From contig CALVJL010000001.1 in NCBI GenBank assembly GCA_944332075.1, positions 67,787-131,786 of the forward strand: a DNA stretch of 64,000 bases, in the 5' to 3' direction. Made by a program: the position numbers and the translations under genes. Source of the stretch: an uncultured Bacilli bacterium. GTDB taxonomy: Bacteria > Bacillota_I > Bacilli_A > RFN20 > CAG-449. This document shows, piece after piece, positions 25,115-33,947 of this stretch. The first letter of the stretch is position 1. Each line of letters begins with the position of its first letter. The notes under the pieces are model-generated. The model was not told where the DNA came from. It saw only the letters and a program-made list of their open reading frames with translations, and made no database searches.

Positions 25115-28100
25115 CTACCTCCAATCTATTTTTTTGTAGTAACCATCTATTAACGAATAAAGGTAACATCTAGAATCTTTATTAAATACTCTTAAAATAT
25201 AATCATGATATACCTTCAATTGTTTTAGATAGGCAGCATCATCAAGATGCTTTAGTTTGTAGTCTATTATAAAGCAATTATCATTGTCAACAATCAATAA
25301 ATCAATAATACCCGAAGCGATTTCATCTGAAAATTGATACTCCTTATAAAAATGAGGGTTTTTCAAATTTTTTATGATATATGACGACAGAAACTTTTCA
25401 ATGTAACCGCGATATTCTGTTTCAATTAAATTGAAATCTGGATTCGTAAAATCAATCAATTCGAGATAAAAATGTAACTTTTCCCCTAAATTTAATAATT
25501 TATCATCAGAAGAGAAAGAAAGTTGTTTGCTCGCGCGAACATCGTCTACTTTTGTTCTATTAATGTCAATTTTATCTAAGTGAATAGTTTTTTGTGAAAT
25601 GGAAACATTCTTTCGATTGAACATTCCACCTTTAATTTCTTTTTCTTCGATTTGAAAATAATCTTTATCAGCTAAGAGAAGACTACCTAAACAATTAAAT
25701 TGTCCAATGATATATTCTTTTTCGAGAAGTTTCTTTGGAAGAAGAAAATAGAGTTTTTCCTTTGCCCTAGTAAGTTCAACATATAATAGTCTTATTTTTT
25801 CGGAACGGTCAGCTAATTTATCTTTTTTCATCAACTCATCACCTAAATAGGATTTGCTTAAATCATGTTTAGGGAAACTAGCCATTCCATTACTAGAAAT
25901 ATAGAAGGTTTCTTTAGCATCAACATCGTTAAATTTACTAGAAAGTCCAACGCAATAGACGATAGGAAATTCTAATCCTTTCGATTTAAAAATATTCATG
26001 ATTTTAACTGCTTCAAAAGATGTTGATGAAGAAGGCACTTCTAACTTTAATTCATATTCGCGAATTTTATCAAAATATGTTATAAACTCATCTAGTGTAT
26101 ATCCATTTTCACATAAGCTTTTAATCAGTGATAAGAAATAGTCGAGATATTTTTCTGATGCAGTAATATCACCGAGATTGACTAATTTTGAATAAAATCC
26201 AAGTTTTTCGACTAAAGCAATAATTAGTTCATAAAAGGATAAATATCCATGCTTGACAATACTATTAATTTTATCAGTAACTAGGTGGTAATCATTATTC
26301 TTTAAAGAATTGAAAAGCACTTCATCGCTTAAGGAAAAAAGATAACTTCTCCCTAACGAAAGATATGCATGCTTGAAGACATTTGAAGAAAAATCATTTT
26401 CAAATAAACACTTAATCATTTTAAGTAATGACGAAAATACCATTATCAAGTGATTATCGATAATATTTTCGTTGCTTTCCATAAATAATGGAATCTGATA
26501 GCTAGCAAATACTTTTTGGAAAGTAACAAATTCGGTTCCACGATCGGCAAGAATACAGAAATCAGATAATTTTGCCTTTCTTAAAATCGGCTTATTATTC
26601 ACGTATTCCATGACTTCAAAGCCAGAATTTATCTTAGAAATTATATCTTCACAAATCAATGAAGCTTCTATTTCACTCTTTTTTAAATGACGAGATTGAT
26701 ATTTTTCTTGGTCATAACTGATTATTAAGCTATGATATGAAAAATCACTATATTTATAATTTGCATAATCTTGATTCCCAGTATTAATATGATGGTCTTT
26801 TAGATAATTGGCTCCGCCCATTTCCAAAGTCATAATCTTTTCGAAAAGATGATTAATATCTTTTAAGACTTCATCGCGCGAACGGAAATTATCGCTTAAG
26901 GAAATTAACTCGCCTCCGATATGATTTGAATATCGAGCGAACTTATCTATAAAGATTTCTGGAGTTGCATTTCGGAAACGATATATACTTTGTTTTACAT
27001 CGCCGACTTGATATACATTATTATTACTAATTAAAGCTATAAAATTTTCTTGTAATGATGAGGTATCTTGGTATTCATCAATCATGATGGTTTTAAAACT
27101 ATTTTTTAACTCTGAAGCGATTTCTGGATGCGTTTTAAGCAAAGTAATACCTTTTTTAGCTATATCAGAAAATGAATAGAGATGCTGTTTATTTTTGTAT
27201 TCTTCTAATCTTCTTTTTAATTCTTTACATGTCTTTACAAGGAAGGCAGCAAACACTCGGTTATCATTGTTTTCCCGATGAACATCTTCTTCCAATTGAT
27301 AATTTTTAAGCATTACCATTATTTCATTTTTTAAGGCTTTTATCTGTTCAATTAATTTCTTGTCTTCGACATTATTTGAAGATGGCAAACGAAAATTTAT
27401 CGAGGCGACTTTTTCATCAAGCGTTGAACTAGAAAAATATTGATTTAAACTTTTTTGCATTGATAAAGCATATTTTTCATCACCAGTTTCACTTGCTAAA
27501 GCCAAAAGATCTGATATTTTTTCATCCAATAAATCTGAGTAATTTTTTATTCTAGCAAGAATTGTTTCCTTGCTAAAACTATCGAGAAAATTATCGTAGA
27601 ACGCCTCTTCATCATCGCAAGCATCAGCTTTTTTAAGAATTTTTAAAACTAGCGAAGAGAGAGTCTTATCGTCTCGGTAGCAAAATACTTCAACCATTTT
27701 TTTAAATGTTTCATCGGTTTGATAAAGACTAGCGAACATATTTTCGATTTCTAATTTTAAAAAGATTTCTAAAACATTACTATCGATGATATTTATCTCA
27801 TTTTCCATATTTAAAAGATAGTGATATTTTTTTATAACTGCATAAGAAAATGAATCAAATGTCGAGATATAAGCGTTATCAACTTTCATCGCCTCTTCTT
27901 TATTAATGGATAATAATTTCTTTTTAATACGCGCTTTCATTTCATTGGCAGCCAATTTAGTAAAAGTCAATATTAAAAAATCTTCGATATGGTATCCTTT
28001 TTCTTCAATTAAATAACGGACTCTTTCTGAAAGGACTTGCGTCTTACCAGATCCCGCTCCTGCTGACACAAGGCAGTCAGATGATGAAAACTGATAAGCT

Positions 28101-28126
28101 TTCTTTTGATCTTTAGTAAAGTTCAT
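25115..28126 (-). CDS. addA: ATP-dependent helicase/nuclease subunit A
   Basis: Unwinds and degrades double-strand break ends for recombination together with AddB. 1003 residues. SF1 helicase motifs: Walker A SAGAGSGKTQVL (about 20-31), ILTFTKLAANEMK, IMIDEYQDTSSLQ, VGDVKQSIYRFRNA, NIFKSKGLEFPIVYCVG and LLYVELTRAKEKLYFL. The C-terminal nuclease has ASGIIDLLIVDNDNCFIIDYKLK (PD-(D/E)xK). It overlaps addB by four bases. Shorter than the roughly 1230 residues usual in Bacillus. Confidence 0.94.
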   Translation of the reverse strand: MNFTKDQKKAYQFSSSDCLVSAGAGSGKTQVLSERVRYLIEEKGYHIEDFLILTFTKLAANEMKARIKKKLLSINKEEAMKVDNAYISTFDSFSYAVIKKYHYLLNMENEINIIDSNVLEIFLKLEIENMFASLYQTDETFKKMVEVFCYRDDKTLSSLVLKILKKADACDDEEAFYDNFLDSFSKETILARIKNYSDLLDEKISDLLALASETGDEKYALSMQKSLNQYFSSSTLDEKVASINFRLPSSNNVEDKKLIEQIKALKNEIMVMLKNYQLEEDVHRENNDNRVFAAFLVKTCKELKRRLEEYKNKQHLYSFSDIAKKGITLLKTHPEIASELKNSFKTIMIDEYQDTSSLQENFIALISNNNVYQVGDVKQSIYRFRNATPEIFIDKFARYSNHIGGELISLSDNFRSRDEVLKDINHLFEKIMTLEMGGANYLKDHHINTGNQDYANYKYSDFSYHSLIISYDQEKYQSRHLKKSEIEASLICEDIISKINSGFEVMEYVNNKPILRKAKLSDFCILADRGTEFVTFQKVFASYQIPLFMESNENIIDNHLIMVFSSLLKMIKCLFENDFSSNVFKHAYLSLGRSYLFSLSDEVLFNSLKNNDYHLVTDKINSIVKHGYLSFYELIIALVEKLGFYSKLVNLGDITASEKYLDYFLSLIKSLCENGYTLDEFITYFDKIREYELKLEVPSSSTSFEAVKIMNIFKSKGLEFPIVYCVGLSSKFNDVDAKETFYISSNGMASFPKHDLSKSYLGDELMKKDKLADRSEKIRLLYVELTRAKEKLYFLLPKKLLEKEYIIGQFNCLGSLLLADKDYFQIEEKEIKGGMFNRKNVSISQKTIHLDKIDINRTKVDDVRASKQLSFSSDDKLLNLGEKLHFYLELIDFTNPDFNLIETEYRGYIEKFLSSYIIKNLKNPHFYKEYQFSDEIASGIIDLLIVDNDNCFIIDYKLKHLDDAAYLKQLKVYHDYILRVFNKDSRCYLYSLIDGYYKKIDWR

Positions 28127-30318
28127 TCTTCATCACCCTCCTCTTCTTCCGGCGTTAGATAAATATTATCTTCATAATCGTGATAACAAATATCTTTAAA
28201 TGCGCAATATTCGCAGGAAATATTCTTATTTTTTAAAATTTTTGGATTAATAGTAAATTCACCTTTTTCAATTAAGGTAACACATTCATTTAATTTTTTC
28301 TTAGCAATATCAATATATGACAAAAATTCTTCTTTTTCGGTAATAGCTACTTCTTTTTTCCTGCCTTTTCGCCTAATAAAAGATTCGTTACCTTCAATTA
28401 TCGCTGGATCGTCTAATGTTATTCCGTTTAGTAGCAAATAATCATAATCATCTTTCTTATAATCTTTCGAAAGTATGCGTTTTATATAAAGACCAGAGAG
28501 CTCACTAGATTTAAAAGAAGAATTTTGAGTTAACAAATAATACAGAGGTAACTGCAAAGACAAGCCAAATTCTAATTGATTTTTATCAAAGACAAAGTCA
28601 CTGGTTTTATAGTCTGTAATAATATAGTGATTATTACCTGCGCAAATTAAATCTATTTTGCCGATTAAAAGCGATTTATCATCAATCTGATAACTATATG
28701 ACCCCTTCTCCGCATAGTGATATTTAAGCGGTGATTTTTCAAAAAATACTTTTTGCTGTTCAACAGCCTTAACTAAAGGTGTTTCGAGCATGCTGATTAA
28801 GAAATAATCGCGCGGGGAAAGATTATTGACCAAATAAGATAAAAATGATTTGACTTCATCTTTAACCAAATCCTCCATCATTTGGTGAGCAATTGTACCA
28901 ATCACCGAAAAAATAGTATCTTCATGATCATCAATTTTTAGAATATTCGAAAGATAATAATGGAAAGCGCAATGAAAGAATAAATCAATTGAGGTATATG
29001 AAAGAACAATTTTATCAATTGAAAAAGAAAATTTTTGAAAGGCATGCTGATAATTGCGATATGGATAATCTTTTTCATCTAATTCAGCAATATATGGTGA
29101 AATATAAGAAAATTTCTTCTTATCATCAAAATGTTTGCCTAAAAAATAATTAATATGTTCCTTTGAGAAAAAAATATCCTTAAACTGATATTTTTCTTTT
29201 TTAATCGATAAAATTTCAATTAATGGTGAAATGTAATATTGTTCTTGATAGTTCTTTTCTGAAAAAGAAAGATAAACATGTTCAAGAGAAAGTAAAATAT
29301 GTTTGATTTTTTCTAATTCTAAAATCGTATTTTCATGCGAAGTCAACCTACATAATGCAGTTTTTTCTTTATCAGAAAGAAAATCATCATCTTTGCTATT
29401 AGACGGATATTTTTCTAATCGAAAATCAGGGATAAGAATATAGTCATCAAAATTTGTTTCATCAAGAGAAACACAAGCAATATCACCGTCTAAAGGAAAT
29501 GACATTTTTTTAGCGAAAAAACTCAGAAAAGGTAATATTTCATCAGCATTAAGGCAGTCTTTTTGTTTAAGATACTTAGCAATTAATTGATTAAATAAAT
29601 CTGAATTTTTTATATCTGCAATAACTCGTTTATAAGTAGTTTCAACATCACCAGAATATTCTTTCAAAAACAACTGAAAATCATCGCTATAATAATATTT
29701 TTCAAAATTATTACTAAAAAAGGTAAAAGGCAATAATGAATTATACTTGAGAAGAGACAAAAAATAATCACTATCACAGACAACTTTTATTTTGTTTGTA
29801 GGAATACCTTTTTTCAAAAGTTCACCGATTTGCTCAATCAAATAACGAATTTCATCTTCGCGTGATTCAAAAGAATAATACGATAAAGAATCTGCATTAT
29901 TTTCTTCATAAAAATTATAAGAAAGCTTATGCAAATCAAGAAGTTTAAGCAATTCTTTATTATATTTTTGATATTTTGGGAGGTAGATATTTCCCCGTTT
30001 TAGAAATTCGACATATAGCTGATTGACATTAATGCATCCTTCATTAATTAATTTTTCTCGGATTGATAATAGTTCATCAATATGCTGACTTACATTAGAT
30101 TTCAAAAAGAATAAATTGTCATTTATTTCTGAAGCATTTGCAAACGAATGTGTCAGACGATAAAGCGCGATTAAACTAGCATCATTACCATAGTATGAAA
30201 GATTAGAAAAAAGCTCTTTTTCAGTTAGAGCTTTAAAATCTTTTCTAGGATTTTTATTTCTATGGTCGAGCAAAATTTTTTTATCAAAAGACGAAACAAC
30301 GTAATAATCCTTATTCAT
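28123..30318 (-). CDS. addB: ATP-dependent helicase/nuclease subunit B, short form
   Basis: 731 residues against roughly 1150 in Bacillus AddB. The C-terminal nuclease is clear: SYTSIDLFFHCAFHYYLSNIL (first iron-sulfur Cys near 450), GKIDLICAGNNHYIITDYKTSDF (PD-(D/E)xK) and CEYCAFKDICYH (last cluster Cys residues near 700). The N-terminal half is diverged and I see no GxxGxGKT Walker A, so ATP binding is probably lost. Overlaps plsC by eight bases and addA by four; the operon is plsC-addB-addA-aldehyde dehydrogenase, behind the LacI-family gene. Confidence 0.85.
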   Translation of the reverse strand: MNKDYYVVSSFDKKILLDHRNKNPRKDFKALTEKELFSNLSYYGNDASLIALYRLTHSFANASEINDNLFFLKSNVSQHIDELLSIREKLINEGCINVNQLYVEFLKRGNIYLPKYQKYNKELLKLLDLHKLSYNFYEENNADSLSYYSFESREDEIRYLIEQIGELLKKGIPTNKIKVVCDSDYFLSLLKYNSLLPFTFFSNNFEKYYYSDDFQLFLKEYSGDVETTYKRVIADIKNSDLFNQLIAKYLKQKDCLNADEILPFLSFFAKKMSFPLDGDIACVSLDETNFDDYILIPDFRLEKYPSNSKDDDFLSDKEKTALCRLTSHENTILELEKIKHILLSLEHVYLSFSEKNYQEQYYISPLIEILSIKKEKYQFKDIFFSKEHINYFLGKHFDDKKKFSYISPYIAELDEKDYPYRNYQHAFQKFSFSIDKIVLSYTSIDLFFHCAFHYYLSNILKIDDHEDTIFSVIGTIAHQMMEDLVKDEVKSFLSYLVNNLSPRDYFLISMLETPLVKAVEQQKVFFEKSPLKYHYAEKGSYSYQIDDKSLLIGKIDLICAGNNHYIITDYKTSDFVFDKNQLEFGLSLQLPLYYLLTQNSSFKSSELSGLYIKRILSKDYKKDDYDYLLLNGITLDDPAIIEGNESFIRRKGRKKEVAITEKEEFLSYIDIAKKKLNECVTLIEKGEFTINPKILKNKNISCEYCAFKDICYHDYEDNIYLTPEEEEGDEE

Positions 30319-31108
30319 CCTTTTTTACCTCATAATTGAAATGTAGATATGGCGTATTTTCTGGATAAAATTCTTCTAAAGTTTTTTTCATTGCCTCGAA
30401 AGAACTTTTGGAAAGCATCTTTTCGTTTTCTTTACGGTCTAAATTTTTATCTGGATAAATAGGATCTAACACTTTGATAACCGGATAAACATGGTTTTTC
30501 AAAATTCGGCCCTTCCGGAACATTACAGTCATAGGAATGACCGGTTTATTGCTTCTACTAGCAAAGCGGAATGCTCCTTCATAAAATGGACGTAATCCCG
30601 GATAATAAGGCCATAAAAAACCTTCAGGAGCCACGGCGATAAAGCCGTTATTATCTAAAATATCATCAATAGTTTTTAGAAAATTTTTATGAGCTTTAAA
30701 TGATGTCGGAATTGGAACGCAATTAACATATTTCATAAAAAAGCGAGCGATTGGTACACCAAAAGATTCTTCTAAAGTTAATATTTTAATAAAAGAAAAT
30801 CGCGTAATCAAAGCATCAATCATAACAATATCCATAAAATTGACATGATTAAATATGACGACTCCACCTTCTTTTTTTATTTTTTTAAATTTCTTTTTGT
30901 CAATAATTTTCACATGCTGAAAAACATAAAAATAAAAAGTAAAAACGACGCATGCGATAAATAAAATCGTATAAGAAAAGGCTTTTTGAAAGAAGCCTTT
31001 TGGAACGAATTGATATTTTTCGTCGCACTTAAAACCCTTGCCGGTATTAACTTGGGCAATATGTTGGGCAAAATTATCTTCCGGATAGGATGTGTGCTTA
31101 TTTTTCAT
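30311..31108 (-). CDS. plsC: 1-acyl-sn-glycerol-3-phosphate acyltransferase-like protein
   Basis: 265 residues. One hydrophobic N-terminal segment (TILFIACVVFTFYFYVF) then the acyltransferase motifs NHVNFMD (H-x4-D), FVPIPTSF-like CVPIPTS, VAPEGFLWPYYPGLRPFYEGAFRFA (the Glu-Gly-x-x block) and KPVIPMTVMF. Makes phosphatidic acid at the membrane in this family. It lies just after the LacI-family gene and overlaps addB. Confidence 0.85.
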   Translation of the reverse strand: MKNKHTSYPEDNFAQHIAQVNTGKGFKCDEKYQFVPKGFFQKAFSYTILFIACVVFTFYFYVFQHVKIIDKKKFKKIKKEGGVVIFNHVNFMDIVMIDALITRFSFIKILTLEESFGVPIARFFMKYVNCVPIPTSFKAHKNFLKTIDDILDNNGFIAVAPEGFLWPYYPGLRPFYEGAFRFASRSNKPVIPMTVMFRKGRILKNHVYPVIKVLDPIYPDKNLDRKENEKMLSKSSFEAMKKTLEEFYPENTPYLHFNYEVKKDE

Positions 31109-31113
31109 AAAAA

Positions 31114-32139
31114 TTATTTAGCTTTACGAGTTGAATTTCTTTCAATAATTGATGAATAGAATGGATATACTCTTGTTTGTAATGATTTAGAAAGAAGTTT
31201 GGTTAGCATTCTCATTGCAATTGAGCCAACTTCATACATATCGACATCGAAAATAGTCAGTGATGGTCTAACAATTTGAGAATATTTTGTACCGATGATC
31301 GATATAATCTGTACCTCTTCTGGCACATTAATATTTGAATCACGAGCAGCATTTAATACTCCGCATGCGATAGAATCACGCGGGCTAATATAGAATCCAA
31401 AATTATTTCTATTCTTAAAGATATCTAAGAATTGCTGATAGGTTTTTGTATAAGAATCTTGAATGTCTAATACTTCGAAAAGATCACCTTTTCCAATTTT
31501 TTCACATTCATTTTTGGCTACATCAACCAACGAATTCATCAAGGCGCCATTTCCATCAGTCATTTTTAAAAAGACTACCTTTTCTTGTCCTCTTTCAAAA
31601 TGCATACGAATAGTTTCTCTTAAAGTTTCTTCATATTTTAAAGGAATTGAAGCAACATTTTCACCAGTTAAATCTCTGCCGATAACAGCAACTGGCACTT
31701 GATAAGAAGCAAGTTTAGCAATATCAGCTTCAGTCAATTGGTCATCAAAAATAACAACTCCATCAACATTAGATGAAATAACTCTTTCAACAACTTCTGA
31801 AGCTTGCTCTTGAATTGGTGATGTGACAAATAATGTTGTACGATATCCATAAATCTTAGCAATATCTGTCATACCTGATAACATATTAGCGACATATGAA
31901 TACATCGCTGATGGAATAACAATACCCACATTAGTAGTAAAAGATTTTGCTAATCCCTGAGCAATAGCGCTTGGCTTATATCCAAGTCTCTCAATTGTTT
32001 CAAGAACTTTTCTCTTAGTTTCCTCAGTGACATTGTCTTTATTATTAATAACTCGTGATACTGTAGCTAAAGAATAGCCTGATTCACGTGCGACCTGATA
32101 AATGGTCACTCTTTTTTTCATATAATCTTCCTGACTCAT
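31114..32139 (-). CDS. LacI-family regulator, CcpA-like
   Basis: 341 residues. Helix-turn-helix and hinge RVTIYQVARESGYSLATVSRVINNKDNVTEETKRKVLETIERLGYKPSAIAQGLA are close in wording to CcpA, followed by the periplasmic-binding-like core VGIVIPSAMYSYVANMLSGMTDIAKIYGYRTTLF. CcpA binds cre sites with phosphorylated HPr; the cre-like site before rhaB fits, but a sugar- or nucleoside-specific LacI regulator cannot be excluded. AGGAGG lies five bases before the ATG. It follows deoC and precedes plsC. Confidence 0.82.
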   Translation of the reverse strand: MSQEDYMKKRVTIYQVARESGYSLATVSRVINNKDNVTEETKRKVLETIERLGYKPSAIAQGLAKSFTTNVGIVIPSAMYSYVANMLSGMTDIAKIYGYRTTLFVTSPIQEQASEVVERVISSNVDGVVIFDDQLTEADIAKLASYQVPVAVIGRDLTGENVASIPLKYEETLRETIRMHFERGQEKVVFLKMTDGNGALMNSLVDVAKNECEKIGKGDLFEVLDIQDSYTKTYQQFLDIFKNRNNFGFYISPRDSIACGVLNAARDSNINVPEEVQIISIIGTKYSQIVRPSLTIFDVDMYEVGSIAMRMLTKLLSKSLQTRVYPFYSSIIERNSTRKAK

Positions 32140-32222
32140 AAGTCCTCCTAATTAGCAATAGCTCAAATAATTTTTGGAAATATGTGTTGAGGTGAAATAA
32201 ATTCAAATACGGATAAAATCAC

Positions 32223-32873
32223 TTATTTTTTTAAATCTTCCATGATTTTAACACCAGCAGAAGCACCAATTCTCGTAGCACCTGCTTCAATCATAGCTAA
32301 GAATGTTTCTTTGTCGCGAATTCCGCCAGAAGCTTTAACTCGTGCTTTATCACCAACTGTTTGCTTCATTAAACGAACATCGCTAACAGTTGCTCCGCCC
32401 TTACTAAATCCAGTAGACGTCTTAACAAAATCAGCTTTTGCTTTAACCGCTAAAAGACAAGCGCGAACTTTTTCTTCATCAGTTAAAAGGCAAGTTTCAA
32501 GAATTACTTTAAGAATTTTGTCATGACAAACCTCTTTTAAAGCCTTGATTTCTTCATAGACAGTATCATCATTGCCATCTTTTAAATCACCAATAGAGAT
32601 GACCATGTCAATTTCATCGGCACCATCGAGAAGAGCTTCTTTAGCTTCAGCTACTTTACTTGCTTCAGATGTGGCACCTAAAGGAAAGCCAATAACAGTA
32701 CAGACATTGACATCGCTGTCTTTCAATAAAGATGCGCAAAGCGAAACATACCGCGGATTGATGCAAACAGAAGCAAAATCATATTCCATTGCCTCTTTGC
32801 AAAGTTTAATGATATCTTCCTTTGTTGCCTCAGGTTTTAATAAAGTATGATCGATAAATTTATTGTAATTCAT
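32223..32873 (-). CDS. deoC: Deoxyribose-phosphate aldolase
   Basis: Class I aldolase cleaving 2-deoxyribose-5-P into glyceraldehyde-3-P and acetaldehyde. 216 residues. [55 protein letters not shown] and [14 protein letters not shown] (Schiff-base Lys), then [10 protein letters not shown]. It would process the deoxyribose-1-P produced by the phosphorylase at 16240-17541 after mutation to the 5-phosphate. Own promoter upstream. Confidence 0.96.
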   Translation of the reverse strand: MNYNKFIDHTLLKPEATKEDIIKLCKEAMEYDFASVCINPRYVSLCASLLKDSDVNVCTVIGFPLGATSEASKVAEAKEALLDGADEIDMVISIGDLKDGNDDTVYEEIKALKEVCHDKILKVILETCLLTDEEKVRACLLAVKAKADFVKTSTGFSKGGATVSDVRLMKQTVGDKARVKASGGIRDKETFLAMIEAGATRIGASAGVKIMEDLKK

Positions 32874-32893
32874 AAGTGAATCCTTTCTTTCAT

Positions 32894-32923
32894 ATTATAA
32901 GATAAATATTTATAATAAGTAAA
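32894..32923 (-). promoter_or_regulatory. Promoter of deoC
   Basis: TTTACT (32918-32923), 18-base spacer, TATAAT (32894-32899) on the minus strand, about 20 bases before the ATG, with GAAAGGA between. Confidence 0.6.
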
Positions 32924-32996
32924 GAGCGATAGAGATTTCATGAAAAAAATTTTCATAGTTTTCTTTACAAAAAATAAATTAACCTGGAGAACATAA

Positions 32997-33533
32997 ATGC
33001 AATTGAATAATATTACTTTCAAACAAGTTTCTAAAAAAGAATTACCAGCCTATGTAAAAAAAGTTAAATCAGCTTTCGCGCCTGCTTTGAAAAAGAGTTT
33101 TGGTGAAGGCGTCTATATTCCTTCTGATAATGAATTTCTTGAATCATGTCGGTTAGACGGTGCGGAAACATTTTTTATTTATTTAGACAATAAAGAAATC
33201 GGAGGTGCTACCATTATTGTTAGACCAACTAACATTAATTCTCTTGAATTATTTTATATTTTACCACTTCACGAAAATAAAGGATTAGGAACTCTAGTTT
33301 GGAAAGCTATTGAAAAGCGATATCCGAAAACAATTATTTGGAGAACCATAACTCCGTATTTTGAAGAACGCAACATTAATTTTTATATAAATAAATGCGG
33401 ATTCAAAATTGTCGAATTTTTTAATCAATGGCATAAAGAAAACAATCTTCAACAAAGCGACGAAGCAATAACTATTGATAAAGGTAAAGAAAAGTATTTT
33501 TTATTTGAAAAAATAATGAAAAACGAGCAATAA
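32997..33533 (+). CDS. GNAT-family acetyltransferase
   Basis: 178 residues with the GNAT core: GGATIIVRPTNINSLELFYILPLHENKGLGTLVWKAIEKRYP, where ENKGLGT is the acetyl-CoA pyrophosphate loop, then the ending NFYINKCGFKIVEFFNQWH. GGAGA lies seven bases before the ATG. Substrate unknown. Confidence 0.82.
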   Translation: MQLNNITFKQVSKKELPAYVKKVKSAFAPALKKSFGEGVYIPSDNEFLESCRLDGAETFFIYLDNKEIGGATIIVRPTNINSLELFYILPLHENKGLGTLVWKAIEKRYPKTIIWRTITPYFEERNINFYINKCGFKIVEFFNQWHKENNLQQSDEAITIDKGKEKYFLFEKIMKNEQ

Positions 33534-33560
33534 AAAAACGGATATTCCGTATCCGCCTTT
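33531..33560. terminator. Bidirectional terminator between the GNAT gene and rpmF
   Basis: CGGATA (33539-33544) / TATCCG (33550-33555). On the minus strand it is followed by seven T's, on the plus strand by a weaker CCTTTT. Confidence 0.7.
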
Positions 33561-33562
33561 TA

Positions 33563-33625
33563 CACAACCTGTTTGCAGCACCTTTTTATTATGCTAATAC
33601 ATTAATGTACTGCAAATTCAGGCGC
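33563..33625 (-). other. Structured 3' region of the rpmF transcript
   Basis: Inverted repeat CCTGTTTGCAG-type arms at 33568-33577 and 33610-33622, enclosing the palindrome TACATTAATGTA region. It is between the rpmF stop and its terminator, with no ORF. Purpose unknown. Confidence 0.35.
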
Positions 33626-33637
33626 TTTTTTAATCAA

Positions 33638-33811
33638 TTACTTGCTAACGACTTGTTTGCCGCCATAATAACCACATTTAGGGCAAACGCGGTGTGCCGT
33701 GATTGTTGCTCCGCAGTGGCTGCAGGTTGTTAATCCTGTAACAGCGAGGCTTAAATGTGATCTACGCATTCTCTTCGCGGTTTTTGATGTTCTTCTAAAT
33801 GGAACTGCCAT
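33638..33811 (-). CDS. rpmF: 50S ribosomal protein L32 (zinc-ribbon form)
   Basis: 57 residues reading [20 protein letters not shown], then CSHC (30-33) and CPKC (43-46), ending KQVVSK. The start PFRRTSK..KR.RRSH is typical of L32. The two CxxC pairs form a zinc ribbon, the zinc-dependent (C+) form; many Firmicutes also carry a Cys-free copy for zinc shortage, none seen here. AGGAGGTG precedes the ATG. Confidence 0.96.
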   Translation of the reverse strand: MAVPFRRTSKTAKRMRRSHLSLAVTGLTTCSHCGATITAHRVCPKCGYYGGKQVVSK

Positions 33812-33849
33812 TGATACACACCTCCTAGATATCTTAAGACACGAGTATT

Positions 33850-33878
33850 ATATTACCCTAGCAAAATAACTAAGTCAA
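33850..33878 (-). promoter_or_regulatory. Promoter of rpmF
   Basis: TTGACT (33873-33878), 17-base spacer, TAATAT (33850-33855) on the minus strand, about 40 bases before the ATG. Confidence 0.55.
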
Positions 33879-33947
33879 TATAATTATTTCGATTTAAAAA
33901 TATTTTTAACTAATATAAGTTTTCATATCATAATAAAAGAAACAAAT

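Noticed and set aside
25112-25169. Longer start for the aldehyde dehydrogenase at 25169
   Set aside because: It runs through the addA end, and the ATG at 25112 has GGAGG directly upstream.
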